The notes below the pieces were generated by a model, which was not told the origin of the DNA, did not search any database, and saw nothing but the letters and a program-made list of their open reading frames with translations. DNA of 64,000 nucleotides from NCBI RefSeq assembly GCF_023954335.1, contig NZ_JAMLIE010000001.1, positions 1,798,001 to 1,862,000 of the forward strand, read 5' to 3'. Positions 8,153 through 15,769 of this stretch are shown piece by piece (within the stretch, counting starts at the first letter, position 1; each line of letters opens with the position of its first letter). Source of the DNA: Aquamicrobium sp. (GTDB lineage Bacteria > Pseudomonadota > Alphaproteobacteria > Rhizobiales > Rhizobiaceae). The position numbers and the translations under genes were made by a program.

Positions 8153-9148
8153 ATGTCGGCTCCATGCGCCATATGGCAGACGCGAACGTATGATAGTGGT
8201 CGCGGCGAGAGCGGCTCTCAGTACCTTTCTCCCCGAGCCGGGGGATTGTACGAAATAACCGGCAGCGCCAAAGCCACTCTGGGCCGCCTCAATGATCGGC
8301 AAAAAGCGTATCTCACAACATGGCTGGTGAACCAGCACTGGCTTGGCGTCGAGTGCCCTAAGGTCGGCAGCGCACAGATAGAGGCATCGAAAGCAGCAAT
8401 CTCTCTATCTGTAGCAGATAGGCGCGATAGGCTTCTCCGGGAGATTGCCGACCACACACCCGCCCTAGGGCAGACAACGGATTACCGCGACCATCACGTC
8501 ATGTGGGTAGTAGGGGAGCCTAAGAGGGAGAACAGCCGCTGGGCCGAGCACGATGCCCTGCTAGCGGCAACTGAGTCTATAGGAATCGAGGAGGTAGAAG
8601 CTCTAATAGCTTTCGCCGTCGCGCAGGGCCTACTGTCAAACAAATCTGGGCTTGCCCTGACCTTCGATGGCCACGCTCATCTGGATAGGCTTCGAGGAGC
8701 CTCAACGGACTCCCTACAAGGATTCGTTGCGATGTGGTTCGGGGCGGACGTGGCAGAAGCATACGACAAGGGTATTGCGCCTGCCATTGCTGACGCCGGT
8801 TACAAGCCAATGAGGATCGACCAGAAGGAGCATAACAACAAGATAGATGATGAGATCATTGCCGAGATTCGACGTTCCCGATTTGTCGTGGCAGACTTCA
8901 CATGCGGCCTCATTGGAGAAGGCGAAGCGGCGACCGCTATTCCACGCGGCGGCGTCTATTACGAAGCTGGCTTTGCTCAGGGTCTAGGGATTCCGGTTAT
9001 ATGGATGTGCCGGGAGGACCACATCAACTATGTCCACTTTGATACCCGGCAGTTCAACCACATCACATGGACTACCCCCGAGGAACTCAGAGAGAAGCTC
9101 CGCAATCGAATTGGAGCGCTGCTTGGGGATGGGCCGTTGCGGGGATAG
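8153..9148 (+). CDS. Winged-helix + nucleoside 2-deoxyribosyltransferase/SLOG-like protein
   Basis: ATG 8153 follows GGGGGAATCAGA; 331 residues. The N-terminal ~190 residues (CAIWQTRT..., SPRAGGLYEITGSA, LNDRQKAYLTTWLVNQHWLG) look like a DNA-binding or sensor region with winged-helix character. The C-terminal ~120 residues show a nucleoside deoxyribosyltransferase-type Rossmann fold: DEIIAEIRRSRFVVADFTC, then GGVYYEAGFAQGLGIPVIW with the characteristic Glu, then a C-terminal helix. Such domains bind or cleave nucleotide derivatives and occur in defence loci. The gene diverges from the TIR/TM operon over a 196-bp gap, so the three may be one regulated module; that link is inference. Confidence 0.7.
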   Translation: MSAPCAIWQTRTYDSGRGESGSQYLSPRAGGLYEITGSAKATLGRLNDRQKAYLTTWLVNQHWLGVECPKVGSAQIEASKAAISLSVADRRDRLLREIADHTPALGQTTDYRDHHVMWVVGEPKRENSRWAEHDALLAATESIGIEEVEALIAFAVAQGLLSNKSGLALTFDGHAHLDRLRGASTDSLQGFVAMWFGADVAEAYDKGIAPAIADAGYKPMRIDQKEHNNKIDDEIIAEIRRSRFVVADFTCGLIGEGEAATAIPRGGVYYEAGFAQGLGIPVIWMCREDHINYVHFDTRQFNHITWTTPEELREKLRNRIGALLGDGPLRG

Positions 9149-9162
9149 GGCTTCTATTGCCA

Positions 9163-9531
9163 CTATTCGGAAGTGGCTCCCCGAGGGGGTGATCCGGCAG
9201 GGGTCTTAGATAGGCCCCAAGCCGCCGCCTGATCATCGCCAAGCTCCTCCAAGGCCTCCTCCCAGTCCCGGAGGGCCTCTAGGTATCGCTCCTGAAGCTC
9301 GTCGGTGGTTGGTGGGCGGACCCTGAAGAAGCGGCGATGCAGCGTCTTTGGGGTCTCGTGGCCGTCCCACTTGATCCTGAAGAAATCCGCCCGCCGGCCT
9401 CTACCTACAACCGTACCCTGAAGTGCCTGCCTACCGTTCCACTCAACGGACAGCGGCCAAGCGTCGGCATAGTCCTGCGTCGAGTGGCACCTGTCGCCCG
9501 GCTTCGGGTCCTTACTCACGGCTCTTTCCAT
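9163..9531 (-). CDS. Small hypothetical protein with SH3-like core
   Basis: The frame runs from ATG 9531 (122 residues; an in-frame ATG at 9588 would overlap the opposite gene start). The core ALQGTVVGRGRRADFFRIKWDGHETPKTLHRRFFRV looks like a small beta-barrel, followed by an acidic helix (ELQERYLEALRDWEEALEELGDD). Its end is convergent with the deoxyribosyltransferase-like gene (15 bp apart) and its start is divergent from the zinc-finger protein gene at 9595, which supports a real gene in a compact phage-type layout. The family is not recognised. Confidence 0.5.
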   Translation of the reverse strand: MERAVSKDPKPGDRCHSTQDYADAWPLSVEWNGRQALQGTVVGRGRRADFFRIKWDGHETPKTLHRRFFRVRPPTTDELQERYLEALRDWEEALEELGDDQAAAWGLSKTPAGSPPRGATSE

Positions 9532-9594
9532 CCCGCCATCATCACTTCGTCCTTGGGTCCTTATCGCAGGGACGCCGACAAGGAGCAATCCAAA

Positions 9595-10434
9595 ATGACC
9601 TCACGAAACAGGAGGCGAACGCAAGCCGCCGACATCAAGCGCCGCGCCACGGCCCCAGCGCCAGACGGCCCGGAGCAATGCGTCGTGGCGGGATGCCAGA
9701 GACCCACCCAACGCTCAGCCAGAAAGGGCCTCTCAGAGACCTATTGCCGCGTCCACATGGAGCGCCAAGCCCGCCACGGACATCCCACGAGGTCCAGCTA
9801 CTCCAAGGCGGAGCTTGTGCCGTTCCGCAAGGCCGCGCTCGGCTGGTATCGCCAGCACCACCACGAGGCCCACGTCCGCCAAGCCATCGCCCGGCTAGAG
9901 AGCCTCATGTTCTTCCAAGGCCACCCCAAGGACCACGACCAGCAGCGATGGATGGCCCCGAAGGACAAGGCGCGGAACGTCCTCGCGCGGCTCCATCGGG
10001 AGGGTAAGACCGGAGAGCAGCTATTCCTCATAGTCCTCAGCGTTCGGGCGGCCTACGCCGAACTAGGGCCGCATGGATACCCCGAGTTTCCGCTTGTGGT
10101 CATCGCCAAGCAGGCCAAGCGCCTCAGGGGAGCGGGCGGAACGCCTCGTCGGGCGGGATCGTCCCGGCTCGCCCCCAAGGAACTCCGCCCAAGGGGCCTC
10201 TATCTCCGCACTCTTGGGGAGATGATCGAGGAGAAAGCCGACATAGACCGGGACACCATTGAGGAGGTCAGGCAGCGAGCAATGCCTTCTGTCAGGCAAG
10301 CACAGGAGGCGGCATGGGAGCAGGCCCTAGCCCAGATCGAGGAGGCCAAGGCCCGACGATACGAGGAGGAACGCACCACCGCGTTGCTCCGAGTCATGGG
10401 CCGAGCCGGGAGCATCACCGTTGGAACATCTTGA
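9595..10434 (+). CDS. Zinc-finger protein of the element (279 residues)
   Basis: ATG 9595 is preceded by AAGGAG. Near the N-terminus C29, C34, C51 and H54 (CVVAGC ... YCRVH) form a probable zinc site of the kind seen in phage and HNH-adjacent proteins (the CRxH-QARHG pattern follows). The rest is helical, with a long charged C-terminal helix (AAWEQALAQIEEAKARRYEEE). It lies directly upstream of the polymerase-like gene (11 bp apart) and probably works with it in replication or transcription of the element, by position only. An in-frame extension upstream to 9337 lacks a ribosome site and runs antisense through the gene at 9163-9531. Confidence 0.7.
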   Translation: MTSRNRRRTQAADIKRRATAPAPDGPEQCVVAGCQRPTQRSARKGLSETYCRVHMERQARHGHPTRSSYSKAELVPFRKAALGWYRQHHHEAHVRQAIARLESLMFFQGHPKDHDQQRWMAPKDKARNVLARLHREGKTGEQLFLIVLSVRAAYAELGPHGYPEFPLVVIAKQAKRLRGAGGTPRRAGSSRLAPKELRPRGLYLRTLGEMIEEKADIDRDTIEEVRQRAMPSVRQAQEAAWEQALAQIEEAKARRYEEERTTALLRVMGRAGSITVGTS

Positions 10435-10445
10435 TGAGAGATTGA

Positions 10446-11846
10446 GTGAACGCAAGAGGGGGGGGAGTGGGCCTCCGAGTGAACAATAGGGCGGAAGCCC
10501 TCTCCATCTTCCTCGACCCGTGGCTCACCTCCAAGGGCGACTCTCTAGCCGCCATCGTGGACTACCTCATGTCCACCACCGCGCAGCACTCCAAGCCCCG
10601 CATCAGGTCGGAACGCAGGGACGCCACCGAGCGCCGACACTTCCTCATGGGCAACATCGCGGCCAACCTTGCGCACCTCGCCCTAAGCCCCAGCCGGGAG
10701 GCAGGGCAACTCCTCGCCATCGCCACCGCCAAGACCAAGCCGACACGCTATGGCCGGGAGGGCTACCCCCAAGGCCTGCTCAAGGGAGCCGTGGAGTCTT
10801 TGCAGGCGGCGGGGATGCTCACCGTCCATCCCTACGTCTTCAAGCAGCGCACCACGGCCGTGGAGCCGACCCCCGCGTTTATAGACCTACTGGACCGGCA
10901 TGGCGTCCGCCTCAGGGACATCGGGCGGGACGCGGGCGGGGAGACCATATGGCTCCGCGCACGGCAGGGTGATGGTGAGAATGAATGGAGCCGCAATGGC
11001 CCGCTGGAGAAACGCCTCGTCGCCTATGAGGACACCGAGGAGACCATCAAGCTCCGCGCCGAGGTGGAGAGGATAACGGAGGTCTTGGACAATGCGGGAA
11101 TTGCGTTTGCCGGGGAGCCTATAGGGCCGCTTGCCTTGCGCCGGTCCTTCCTCCTCAGGTCTCCCCATGCACCCCGAGCGTTCAACCTCAATGGCCGCAT
11201 CGCGGGAGGCTTCTGGCAGACCCTTAAGGCAAACAAGCGCCACCTCATCACCATCGGAGGTCACCCTGAGACCGGGCTTGGCGGGGAGGACATCGCGGAC
11301 CTTGATTACGTCTCCATGTTCGCCATGCTGGCTTACCTCAAGGCAACCGGGAGCCTGCCGGAGGGAGACCCCTATGCAATCCCCGGCTTGGAGGGACACC
11401 GGGGCGGGGCCAAGCTGGCGCTCATATCGCTCCTGTCCAGAAGTGGAGACCTGAAGCTCCTTGCGCCCAAACTCAAGGCCGTGCTGCCGCAGGACTGGAC
11501 GGCAAGGAGGCTTGTGGAGGCCATGACCGCGAAGCACGGCCCTATCGCCCACCTCTTTGGGGCGGACGTGGGGATAGAACTCATGCACACAGAGAGCCGC
11601 GTCCTCATGGCTGTCCTTCTGGAGCTTGCCGATAAAGGCATCCCGGCCCTGCCGATGCACGATGGAATAAACGTGAAGGCCTCAGACCGGGAGGCCGCAC
11701 TGGAGACCATGCAATCAGTCTCCGCAAAGCTGCTAGGCGTAGCGTTGCCCGTGAAGGAAAAGCCTATAGTCTGCCTCCCCGTGCAACATTTGGGAGGGGA
11801 ACATGCACGACTTCAAGCTACCGGAATCAATCGCCAAACTCGTTGA
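10446..11846 (+). CDS. Family A DNA polymerase-like protein (466 residues)
   Basis: GTG 10446 is the longest start; GTG 10480 is an alternative. The C-terminal half has a spaced motif set that I associate with a family A-like polymerase palm in mobile elements: FNLNGRIAGGFWQTLKANKRHLITIGG, then a motif A-like ADLDYVSMFAMLAYLKATG (Asp-Leu-Asp-Tyr), then the basic RGGAKLALISLL in motif B position, then the motif C-like IPALPMHDGINV (His-Asp). It is much shorter than Pol I and lacks 5' and 3' nuclease domains. The N-terminal ~200 residues look like a winged-helix/helical region that could bind the origin. The role as element replicase is inferred. Its last 44 bp overlap the next gene. Confidence 0.6.
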   Translation: MNARGGGVGLRVNNRAEALSIFLDPWLTSKGDSLAAIVDYLMSTTAQHSKPRIRSERRDATERRHFLMGNIAANLAHLALSPSREAGQLLAIATAKTKPTRYGREGYPQGLLKGAVESLQAAGMLTVHPYVFKQRTTAVEPTPAFIDLLDRHGVRLRDIGRDAGGETIWLRARQGDGENEWSRNGPLEKRLVAYEDTEETIKLRAEVERITEVLDNAGIAFAGEPIGPLALRRSFLLRSPHAPRAFNLNGRIAGGFWQTLKANKRHLITIGGHPETGLGGEDIADLDYVSMFAMLAYLKATGSLPEGDPYAIPGLEGHRGGAKLALISLLSRSGDLKLLAPKLKAVLPQDWTARRLVEAMTAKHGPIAHLFGADVGIELMHTESRVLMAVLLELADKGIPALPMHDGINVKASDREAALETMQSVSAKLLGVALPVKEKPIVCLPVQHLGGEHARLQATGINRQTR

Positions 11847-12315
11847 GGCAAGGAATGGCGTCCGAGAACACTACCGGGCGATCATGGAAGGGCGCGGATG
11901 TGATGTTGCTTTGAGGTTTACTTTTGATGGGAATCTTGTCGGAGACCTTGGGAAGGCCGTGGCGGCTGAACTATTCGACATTCAAATCGTCAAGACGAAG
12001 CGCGGCACTGGGATAAATGGCTATGCGAAGGATGGCAAAGCGGTCCAGATAAAGGCGACAGCCACGGGGCGCGGCCCATCCTTTCTCCCTACGGAAAGGT
12101 CAGCATATTATTTCCTCTTCTTCGGCTTCGATCTTGACGTTGAAACCCCTGAGAATAGAAGGGGCAGCGTTCTGTTCAATGGCCCCTGCCACCTTGTAAC
12201 GAGCTTACTACCAGCAGAGTTTACGGGACTAAAAGCTATTTCACTTGCCGAAGTTCGCAAAGCTAACGAGCGAGTCGGCGAGAGTAAGCGGTTGAAACGC
12301 ATCGACACGGCCTAA
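11803..12315 (+). CDS. Possible PD-(D/E)XK-type nuclease (DUF6998-like)
   Basis: ATG 11803 follows GGGAGGGGAAC inside the end of the polymerase-like gene; 170 residues. The segment GDLGKAVAAELFDIQIVKTKRGTGINGYAKDGKAVQIKAT has the outline of a PD-(D/E)XK core: an acidic helix residue, a turn with a polar residue and a Q-x-K strand. Proteins of this shape that I recall as DUF6998 are often restriction-like or repair nucleases. A classic Asp in the second motif is replaced or shifted, so activity is uncertain. Translational overlap with the polymerase-like gene suggests a joint role in element replication or in attack on foreign DNA. Confidence 0.5.
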   Translation: MHDFKLPESIAKLVEARNGVREHYRAIMEGRGCDVALRFTFDGNLVGDLGKAVAAELFDIQIVKTKRGTGINGYAKDGKAVQIKATATGRGPSFLPTERSAYYFLFFGFDLDVETPENRRGSVLFNGPCHLVTSLLPAEFTGLKAISLAEVRKANERVGESKRLKRIDTA

Positions 12316-12439
12316 CTTGCCACTATACCTCCCTCCTAGCCTCTCCCTCCTAGTGGAGGACTCTTGGAGACAATATCGGTCTCTCCTCCCTCATCGACCT
12401 CTTAGACCAGATGGAGAGACGTGAGGGACGACATTGGGG
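12316..12439 (+). other. Intergenic stretch with two hairpins
   Basis: CCTCC-TAGT-GGAGG-like pairing near 12343-12358 and GAGAC/GTCTC near 12367-12383 could act as terminator or processing signals after the nuclease-like gene. No T-run follows either. Confidence 0.3.
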
Positions 12440-12592
12440 ATGAGGGAAGCGGAGCCGGGGGCATTGGTGCTCAAAGTGACTGACATCATGCCGGACAACT
12501 CTTTGCCTCCCGCGAGGTCTCAGGAGGATGGTGAGGGTTTACCTCCTCCCACCGCAGCCACTTCAAGCACTGTCGTTCCCCAGTTTCCCTAA
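12440..12592 (+). CDS. Short hypothetical protein, coupled to the IS-interrupted membrane protein
   Basis: A 50-residue frame, MREAEPGALVLKVTDIMPDN..., rich in Pro, Thr and Ser at its end. Its TAA stop (12590-12592) overlaps the ATG of the next small frame (TAATG), an arrangement typical of translational coupling, which is the main reason for believing it. Family unknown; no clear ribosome site. Confidence 0.3.
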   Translation: MREAEPGALVLKVTDIMPDNSLPPARSQEDGEGLPPPTAATSSTVVPQFP

Positions 12593-12670
12593 TGCCTGTC
12601 CGTCGTCAGGGTTTTTGGGACAACAGGCGGCGTGAGCTAACGGAGGCTCTGGTCCATCAGGTTTGTCACA

Positions 12671-13651
12671 TTAGGCCGCTGCATCTCGATGAAGCAAGCG
12701 GCGCTGTTTGATGGTTTTGCGTTTGATCCTTTCCCTTTCCAGCGTGATGATATCGCCGCGCCCGAAGTAGACGTCGGCAGGGGTGAGATTGTCGAGGCTC
12801 TCGTGGTAGCGGCGGTGGTTGTAGTGATCGACGAACGCCGCGACCTGCTGCTCGAGATCACCCGGCAGGAAGTAGTTTTCGAGCAGGATGCGGTTCTTCA
12901 ACGTCTGGTGCCATCGCTCGATCTTGCCTTGGGTCTGAGGATGGCAGGGCGCCCCGCGCGTATGTTCCATGCCCTTGTCGGATAGCCATGCGGCCAGGTC
13001 GGAAGAGACGTAAGAGGGGCCGTTGTCGGACAACAGCCGCGGCCGCTGCACCACCCTGGCGCTGTCGCAGCCAGAAGCCTGCAGCGCGATGGTCAGCGTG
13101 TCGGTGACGTCCTCGGCCTTCATCGTGGTGCACAGCTTCCAGGCGATGATGTAGCGAGAGAAGTCGTCGAGCACGGTCGACAGGTAGAACCACCCCCAGC
13201 CGATCACCTTCAAGTAGGTAAAGTCGGTCTGCCAGAGCTGGTTGGGCGCCGTCGTCTTGTCGTGGAACTCATCGGCGGCCTTGATGACGATGAAGGCGGG
13301 GCTGGTGATCAGGTCGTGGGCCTTGAGCAGGCGATAGACTGAGGATTCCGAGACGAAGTAGCCCCTCGTGTCGGTGAAGGTGACCGCCAGTTCCCGTGGC
13401 GACAGCTCCGGCTCGTTCAACGCCAGCTCAATGATCTGATCGCGTTTCTCCTCGGGGATGCGGTTCCAGACCCGGTTCGGCCGGGGCCTGCGATCCTCCA
13501 GCGCATCGACACCGCCGGCCAGGAAACGGTCATACCAGCGATTGAAGGTCGAGCGCGGAATACCGAGTTTTTGCAGCGTGCGCCGCGCCGACAGATGCGA
13601 CTGCTCGACGAGCCGAATGATCTCCAGCTTCTCGGATGCGGGGTATCTCAT
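12671..13651 (-). CDS. IS3-family transposase OrfB (DDE)
   Basis: A 326-residue protein with N-terminal helix-turn-helix (LSARRTLQKLGIPRSTFNRWYDRF), an HTH_21-like region and the rve integrase core. The acidic triad is visible: Asp in LWQTDFTYLK, Asp in LLSDNGPSYVS and Glu in QTQGKIERWHQTLK. It catalyses cut/copy-out transposition of the IS. Its ATG overlaps the orfA stop (ATGA) and its frame is -1 relative to orfA, so it may also be made as an OrfAB fusion by frameshifting. Confidence 0.93.
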   Translation of the reverse strand: MRYPASEKLEIIRLVEQSHLSARRTLQKLGIPRSTFNRWYDRFLAGGVDALEDRRPRPNRVWNRIPEEKRDQIIELALNEPELSPRELAVTFTDTRGYFVSESSVYRLLKAHDLITSPAFIVIKAADEFHDKTTAPNQLWQTDFTYLKVIGWGWFYLSTVLDDFSRYIIAWKLCTTMKAEDVTDTLTIALQASGCDSARVVQRPRLLSDNGPSYVSSDLAAWLSDKGMEHTRGAPCHPQTQGKIERWHQTLKNRILLENYFLPGDLEQQVAAFVDHYNHRRYHESLDNLTPADVYFGRGDIITLERERIKRKTIKQRRLLHRDAAA

Positions 13652-14022
13652 TCGTCGTCGCCCCCATCCGCAATCATGCTTTTTTTAAGAATCCGCAGTT
13701 CCAGCGCCTGCTCGGCGACGACCTCCTTGAGATCGCGCGCCTCCTTGCGCAGAACCTTCACCTCGTCGCTGGTGGCGGCGCGCGCCGTATCCCCGGCAAG
13801 CCGCTTCTTGCCGGCTTCCAGGAATTCCTTCGACCAGGTGTAATAAAGGCTCTCCGCGATCCCCTCGCGCCGGCACAGCGCCGCGATCGACTCTTCGCCG
13901 CGCAAGCCCTCCAGCACGATGCGGATCTTCTCCTCGGCCGAATATTGCTTGCGGGTTGCGCGGCGGATGTCTTTGATGACCTGCTCTGCCGGCGCTTTCC
14001 CGGTTCCGGATTTCTGTCTCAT
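13648..14022 (-). CDS. IS3-family transposase OrfA
   Basis: A 124-residue protein: HTH_Tnp_1 domain (YSAEEKIRIVLEGLRGEESIAALCRREGIAESLYYTWSKEFL) and a C-terminal leucine-zipper region (VLRKEARDLKEVVAEQALELRILKK). OrfA binds the IS ends and dimerises. It reads directly into orfB with an A7 slippery run near its end. Confidence 0.92.
   Translation of the reverse strand: MRQKSGTGKAPAEQVIKDIRRATRKQYSAEEKIRIVLEGLRGEESIAALCRREGIAESLYYTWSKEFLEAGKKRLAGDTARAATSDEVKVLRKEARDLKEVVAEQALELRILKKSMIADGGDDE
13680..13686 (-). promoter_or_regulatory. A7 slippery run for programmed -1 frameshifting
   Basis: On the coding strand the orfA codons CTT AAA AAA AGC contain seven consecutive A. A -1 slip here leads into the orfB frame, as usual for IS3-family elements. 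The position, about 30 bases before the orfA stop, is the standard one. Confidence 0.75.
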
Positions 14023-14212
14023 CTTCGCTCCTTTGAAAGGCTACGATGAACCAGAAATCCTCCGTTCTCAGTTAAGCCGATTTGGTCCCATCAGTGCTGA
14101 CGCCGGACAGGCACCGCCGCCTGCTAGCCAATCTTGTGGCCACCCTCTTCGTGGCAAGCGCAGCCGTGGCAATATTTGCCCTGGCCTTCGGGCCGGCCTT
14201 GCTCCGGTAGGA

Positions 14213-15748
14213 TCACCACTCCTCCCCGACGATCTTTAGGCGAGTAACGCCGCCGTGCTGCCAATGGAAATCTAGAGCCGGCCCCGGCCCATCCCAATGC
14301 ACTACCACGCGCTCAAAGAGTTGCCTTAACGCGGCATTTGCCGCCGCAGCATCCAAGGGGTCTCTGGCCATTGCTTCCCGGAGGCCACGCAAGAGGGCCT
14401 CCCTTGAGACCACATTGCGGCCAGCCTCCAAGGCCGCCATCTCTTGCTCCTCCCGCCTGACTTGTGCCAGCCTTGCCTCAGCCTTCGCTAGCTCCGCGCG
14501 GACGGTCTCAGAAGGGCCACCATCAAGGAACTCCACAAACCGCTCAACCCGCGCCGAGAGGGTCTTCCGTTCCTCCGCAAGTCGCCTTGCCACATCCTCA
14601 AAGGTCTTAGACCCCGTAGGCATCTCATAGGCGAGGCGCTCATGGGCCTTGATGATATGCGGCTCCACGCGGTCCACTCTCACTCCGCGATAGTCACACC
14701 CGGCACCGGCCTTAGCGCGGCTGCAAACAAGGTACGGATGGCCGCCCTTAGGGCCGTTCCCCTTGTTAACCCGCAGCATGGAGCTTCGGCAGTGAGGACA
14801 CCGCGCCAGACCCGCCAGAAGGTGAGAGACCTTGCGGCTACCGGCAGACTGCGCCGGGCCCCGCTTGGCAGACCTCATGGCCTTTGCCCGTGCGAACGTC
14901 TCCGCGTCTACCACCGCAGGGTAGTAGCCGGGGAGGGGGGATTGCGGCTTTCTCAGCTTCCTCCCGGCCTCATCATATTCGAGGGTGTGAGGCGTAAACT
15001 CTCCGAGTGTGGCCCGACTGTCGAGAATCTTGAGGACATAGGAGCGATGCCAGAACTTGGCCCGCCCAAAGGGCTTTACGCCTTCCTCATTGAGCCTCTG
15101 TGCGATTGAATGGGTTCCTTCGCCGCCGAGGAAAGCCCCGAAGATGCCCCGTACGACCGCCGCCCGTTCCTCGACCACCGAGAAGCCCCTACCAGCGCCC
15201 GTAGAGCGGAGCCATGCGGGGGCGATGGAGGTGATTGGCCGGTCTCCAGCATCCTCCCGTTTCTTCTCCCATGCTGCCTTGAGGCGTCTTGACTTGGTGG
15301 CGCTTTCCTCATGTGCCCGAACAAGGACGAGGACGGCCTCTAGGAGTGCGATATCGGAGTTTCCATCGTCCGCCCCGTAGACCCGCCCATTAGTCAGCGT
15401 GACGACCTTGATGCCCGCCTTTACGATTTTGCGCAGCTCCATCATGGCGTCCCAAGGGTCAGCACGAGACATACGGTCAAGGCTTTCCATCAAGAGGTAA
15501 GACCCTTGAGGAATTGCGCCTTGCTGGACCGCAACGAGGAACTCGCCTAGCTTCCCCGTCTGGATATTCGCGCCACGGAACGCCGATACGCCGAGGTCAG
15601 CAAAAGACCTAGTGTCCAGCACAAGGCCGTGCTCTCGCGCATACCGGGCGGCAAGCTCAGTCTGGCGACGGAAGCTATCACCGCGCATTTGCTCAGGCGT
15701 CGAGAACCGGAGGTATGAGAAGGCGAGGGGAGGAGAGGCCACAGACAT
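14213..15748 (-). CDS. int: Large serine integrase of the element
   Basis: ATG 15748 has GGAG seven bases upstream; 511 residues. The N-terminal resolvase domain has the catalytic pattern YLRFSTPEQ (Ser16) and MESLDRMSR; the recombinase domain is followed by a zinc ribbon (CPHC ... CSRAKAGAGC), then a coiled-coil region rich in Glu, Arg and Ala (ETVRAELAKAEARLAQVRREEQEMAALEAG) and a C-terminal tail. This is the plan of phiC31/A118-type large serine integrases, which recombine attP and attB across a 2-bp core. It lies immediately next to attR and reads inward, the usual position. It most likely inserted the element into yifB; excision would need a directionality factor, not identified here. 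Confidence 0.95.
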   Translation of the reverse strand: MSVASPPLAFSYLRFSTPEQMRGDSFRRQTELAARYAREHGLVLDTRSFADLGVSAFRGANIQTGKLGEFLVAVQQGAIPQGSYLLMESLDRMSRADPWDAMMELRKIVKAGIKVVTLTNGRVYGADDGNSDIALLEAVLVLVRAHEESATKSRRLKAAWEKKREDAGDRPITSIAPAWLRSTGAGRGFSVVEERAAVVRGIFGAFLGGEGTHSIAQRLNEEGVKPFGRAKFWHRSYVLKILDSRATLGEFTPHTLEYDEAGRKLRKPQSPLPGYYPAVVDAETFARAKAMRSAKRGPAQSAGSRKVSHLLAGLARCPHCRSSMLRVNKGNGPKGGHPYLVCSRAKAGAGCDYRGVRVDRVEPHIIKAHERLAYEMPTGSKTFEDVARRLAEERKTLSARVERFVEFLDGGPSETVRAELAKAEARLAQVRREEQEMAALEAGRNVVSREALLRGLREAMARDPLDAAAANAALRQLFERVVVHWDGPGPALDFHWQHGGVTRLKIVGEEW

Positions 15749-15769
15749 AAAAATCTCCATCAATGTGAA

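Larger units (their letters stand above)
12616..14090 (-). mobile_element. IS3-family insertion sequence
   Basis: The two-ORF IS (orfA 14022-13648, orfB 13651-12671) is bordered by imperfect inverted repeats of about 45 bp. Both tips read TGGGAC inward, and both share ACGGAGG and CTGGT(C/T)CATC further in, at matching distances. No exact target duplication touches the tips; TCAG follows the right tip (14091-14094) and also lies six bases outside the left tip (12606-12609). The IS sits inside the larger element, so it arrived later or was carried with it. Confidence 0.85.
12592..14210 (+). pseudogene. Small one-TM protein gene interrupted by an IS3-family element
   Basis: ATG 12592 begins MPVRRQGF and runs into the left IS tip at 12616. 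Right of the IS, from 14091, an open frame in the same phase continues SVLTPDRHRRLLANLV, then a single membrane segment (ATLFVASAAVAIFALAFG) and PALLR, stopping at 14210. Removing 12616-14090 gives a 47-residue protein with a basic N-terminus and one TM. The stop lies two bases from the convergent integrase stop. Function unknown; size and topology would fit a holin-like or regulatory membrane peptide, but that is speculation. Confidence 0.45.

Noticed and set aside
12606..14094. TCAG as target-site duplication of the IS
   Set aside because: The left TCAG is six bases outside the TGGGAC tip, so the match is probably chance; kept only as a note in the IS entry.
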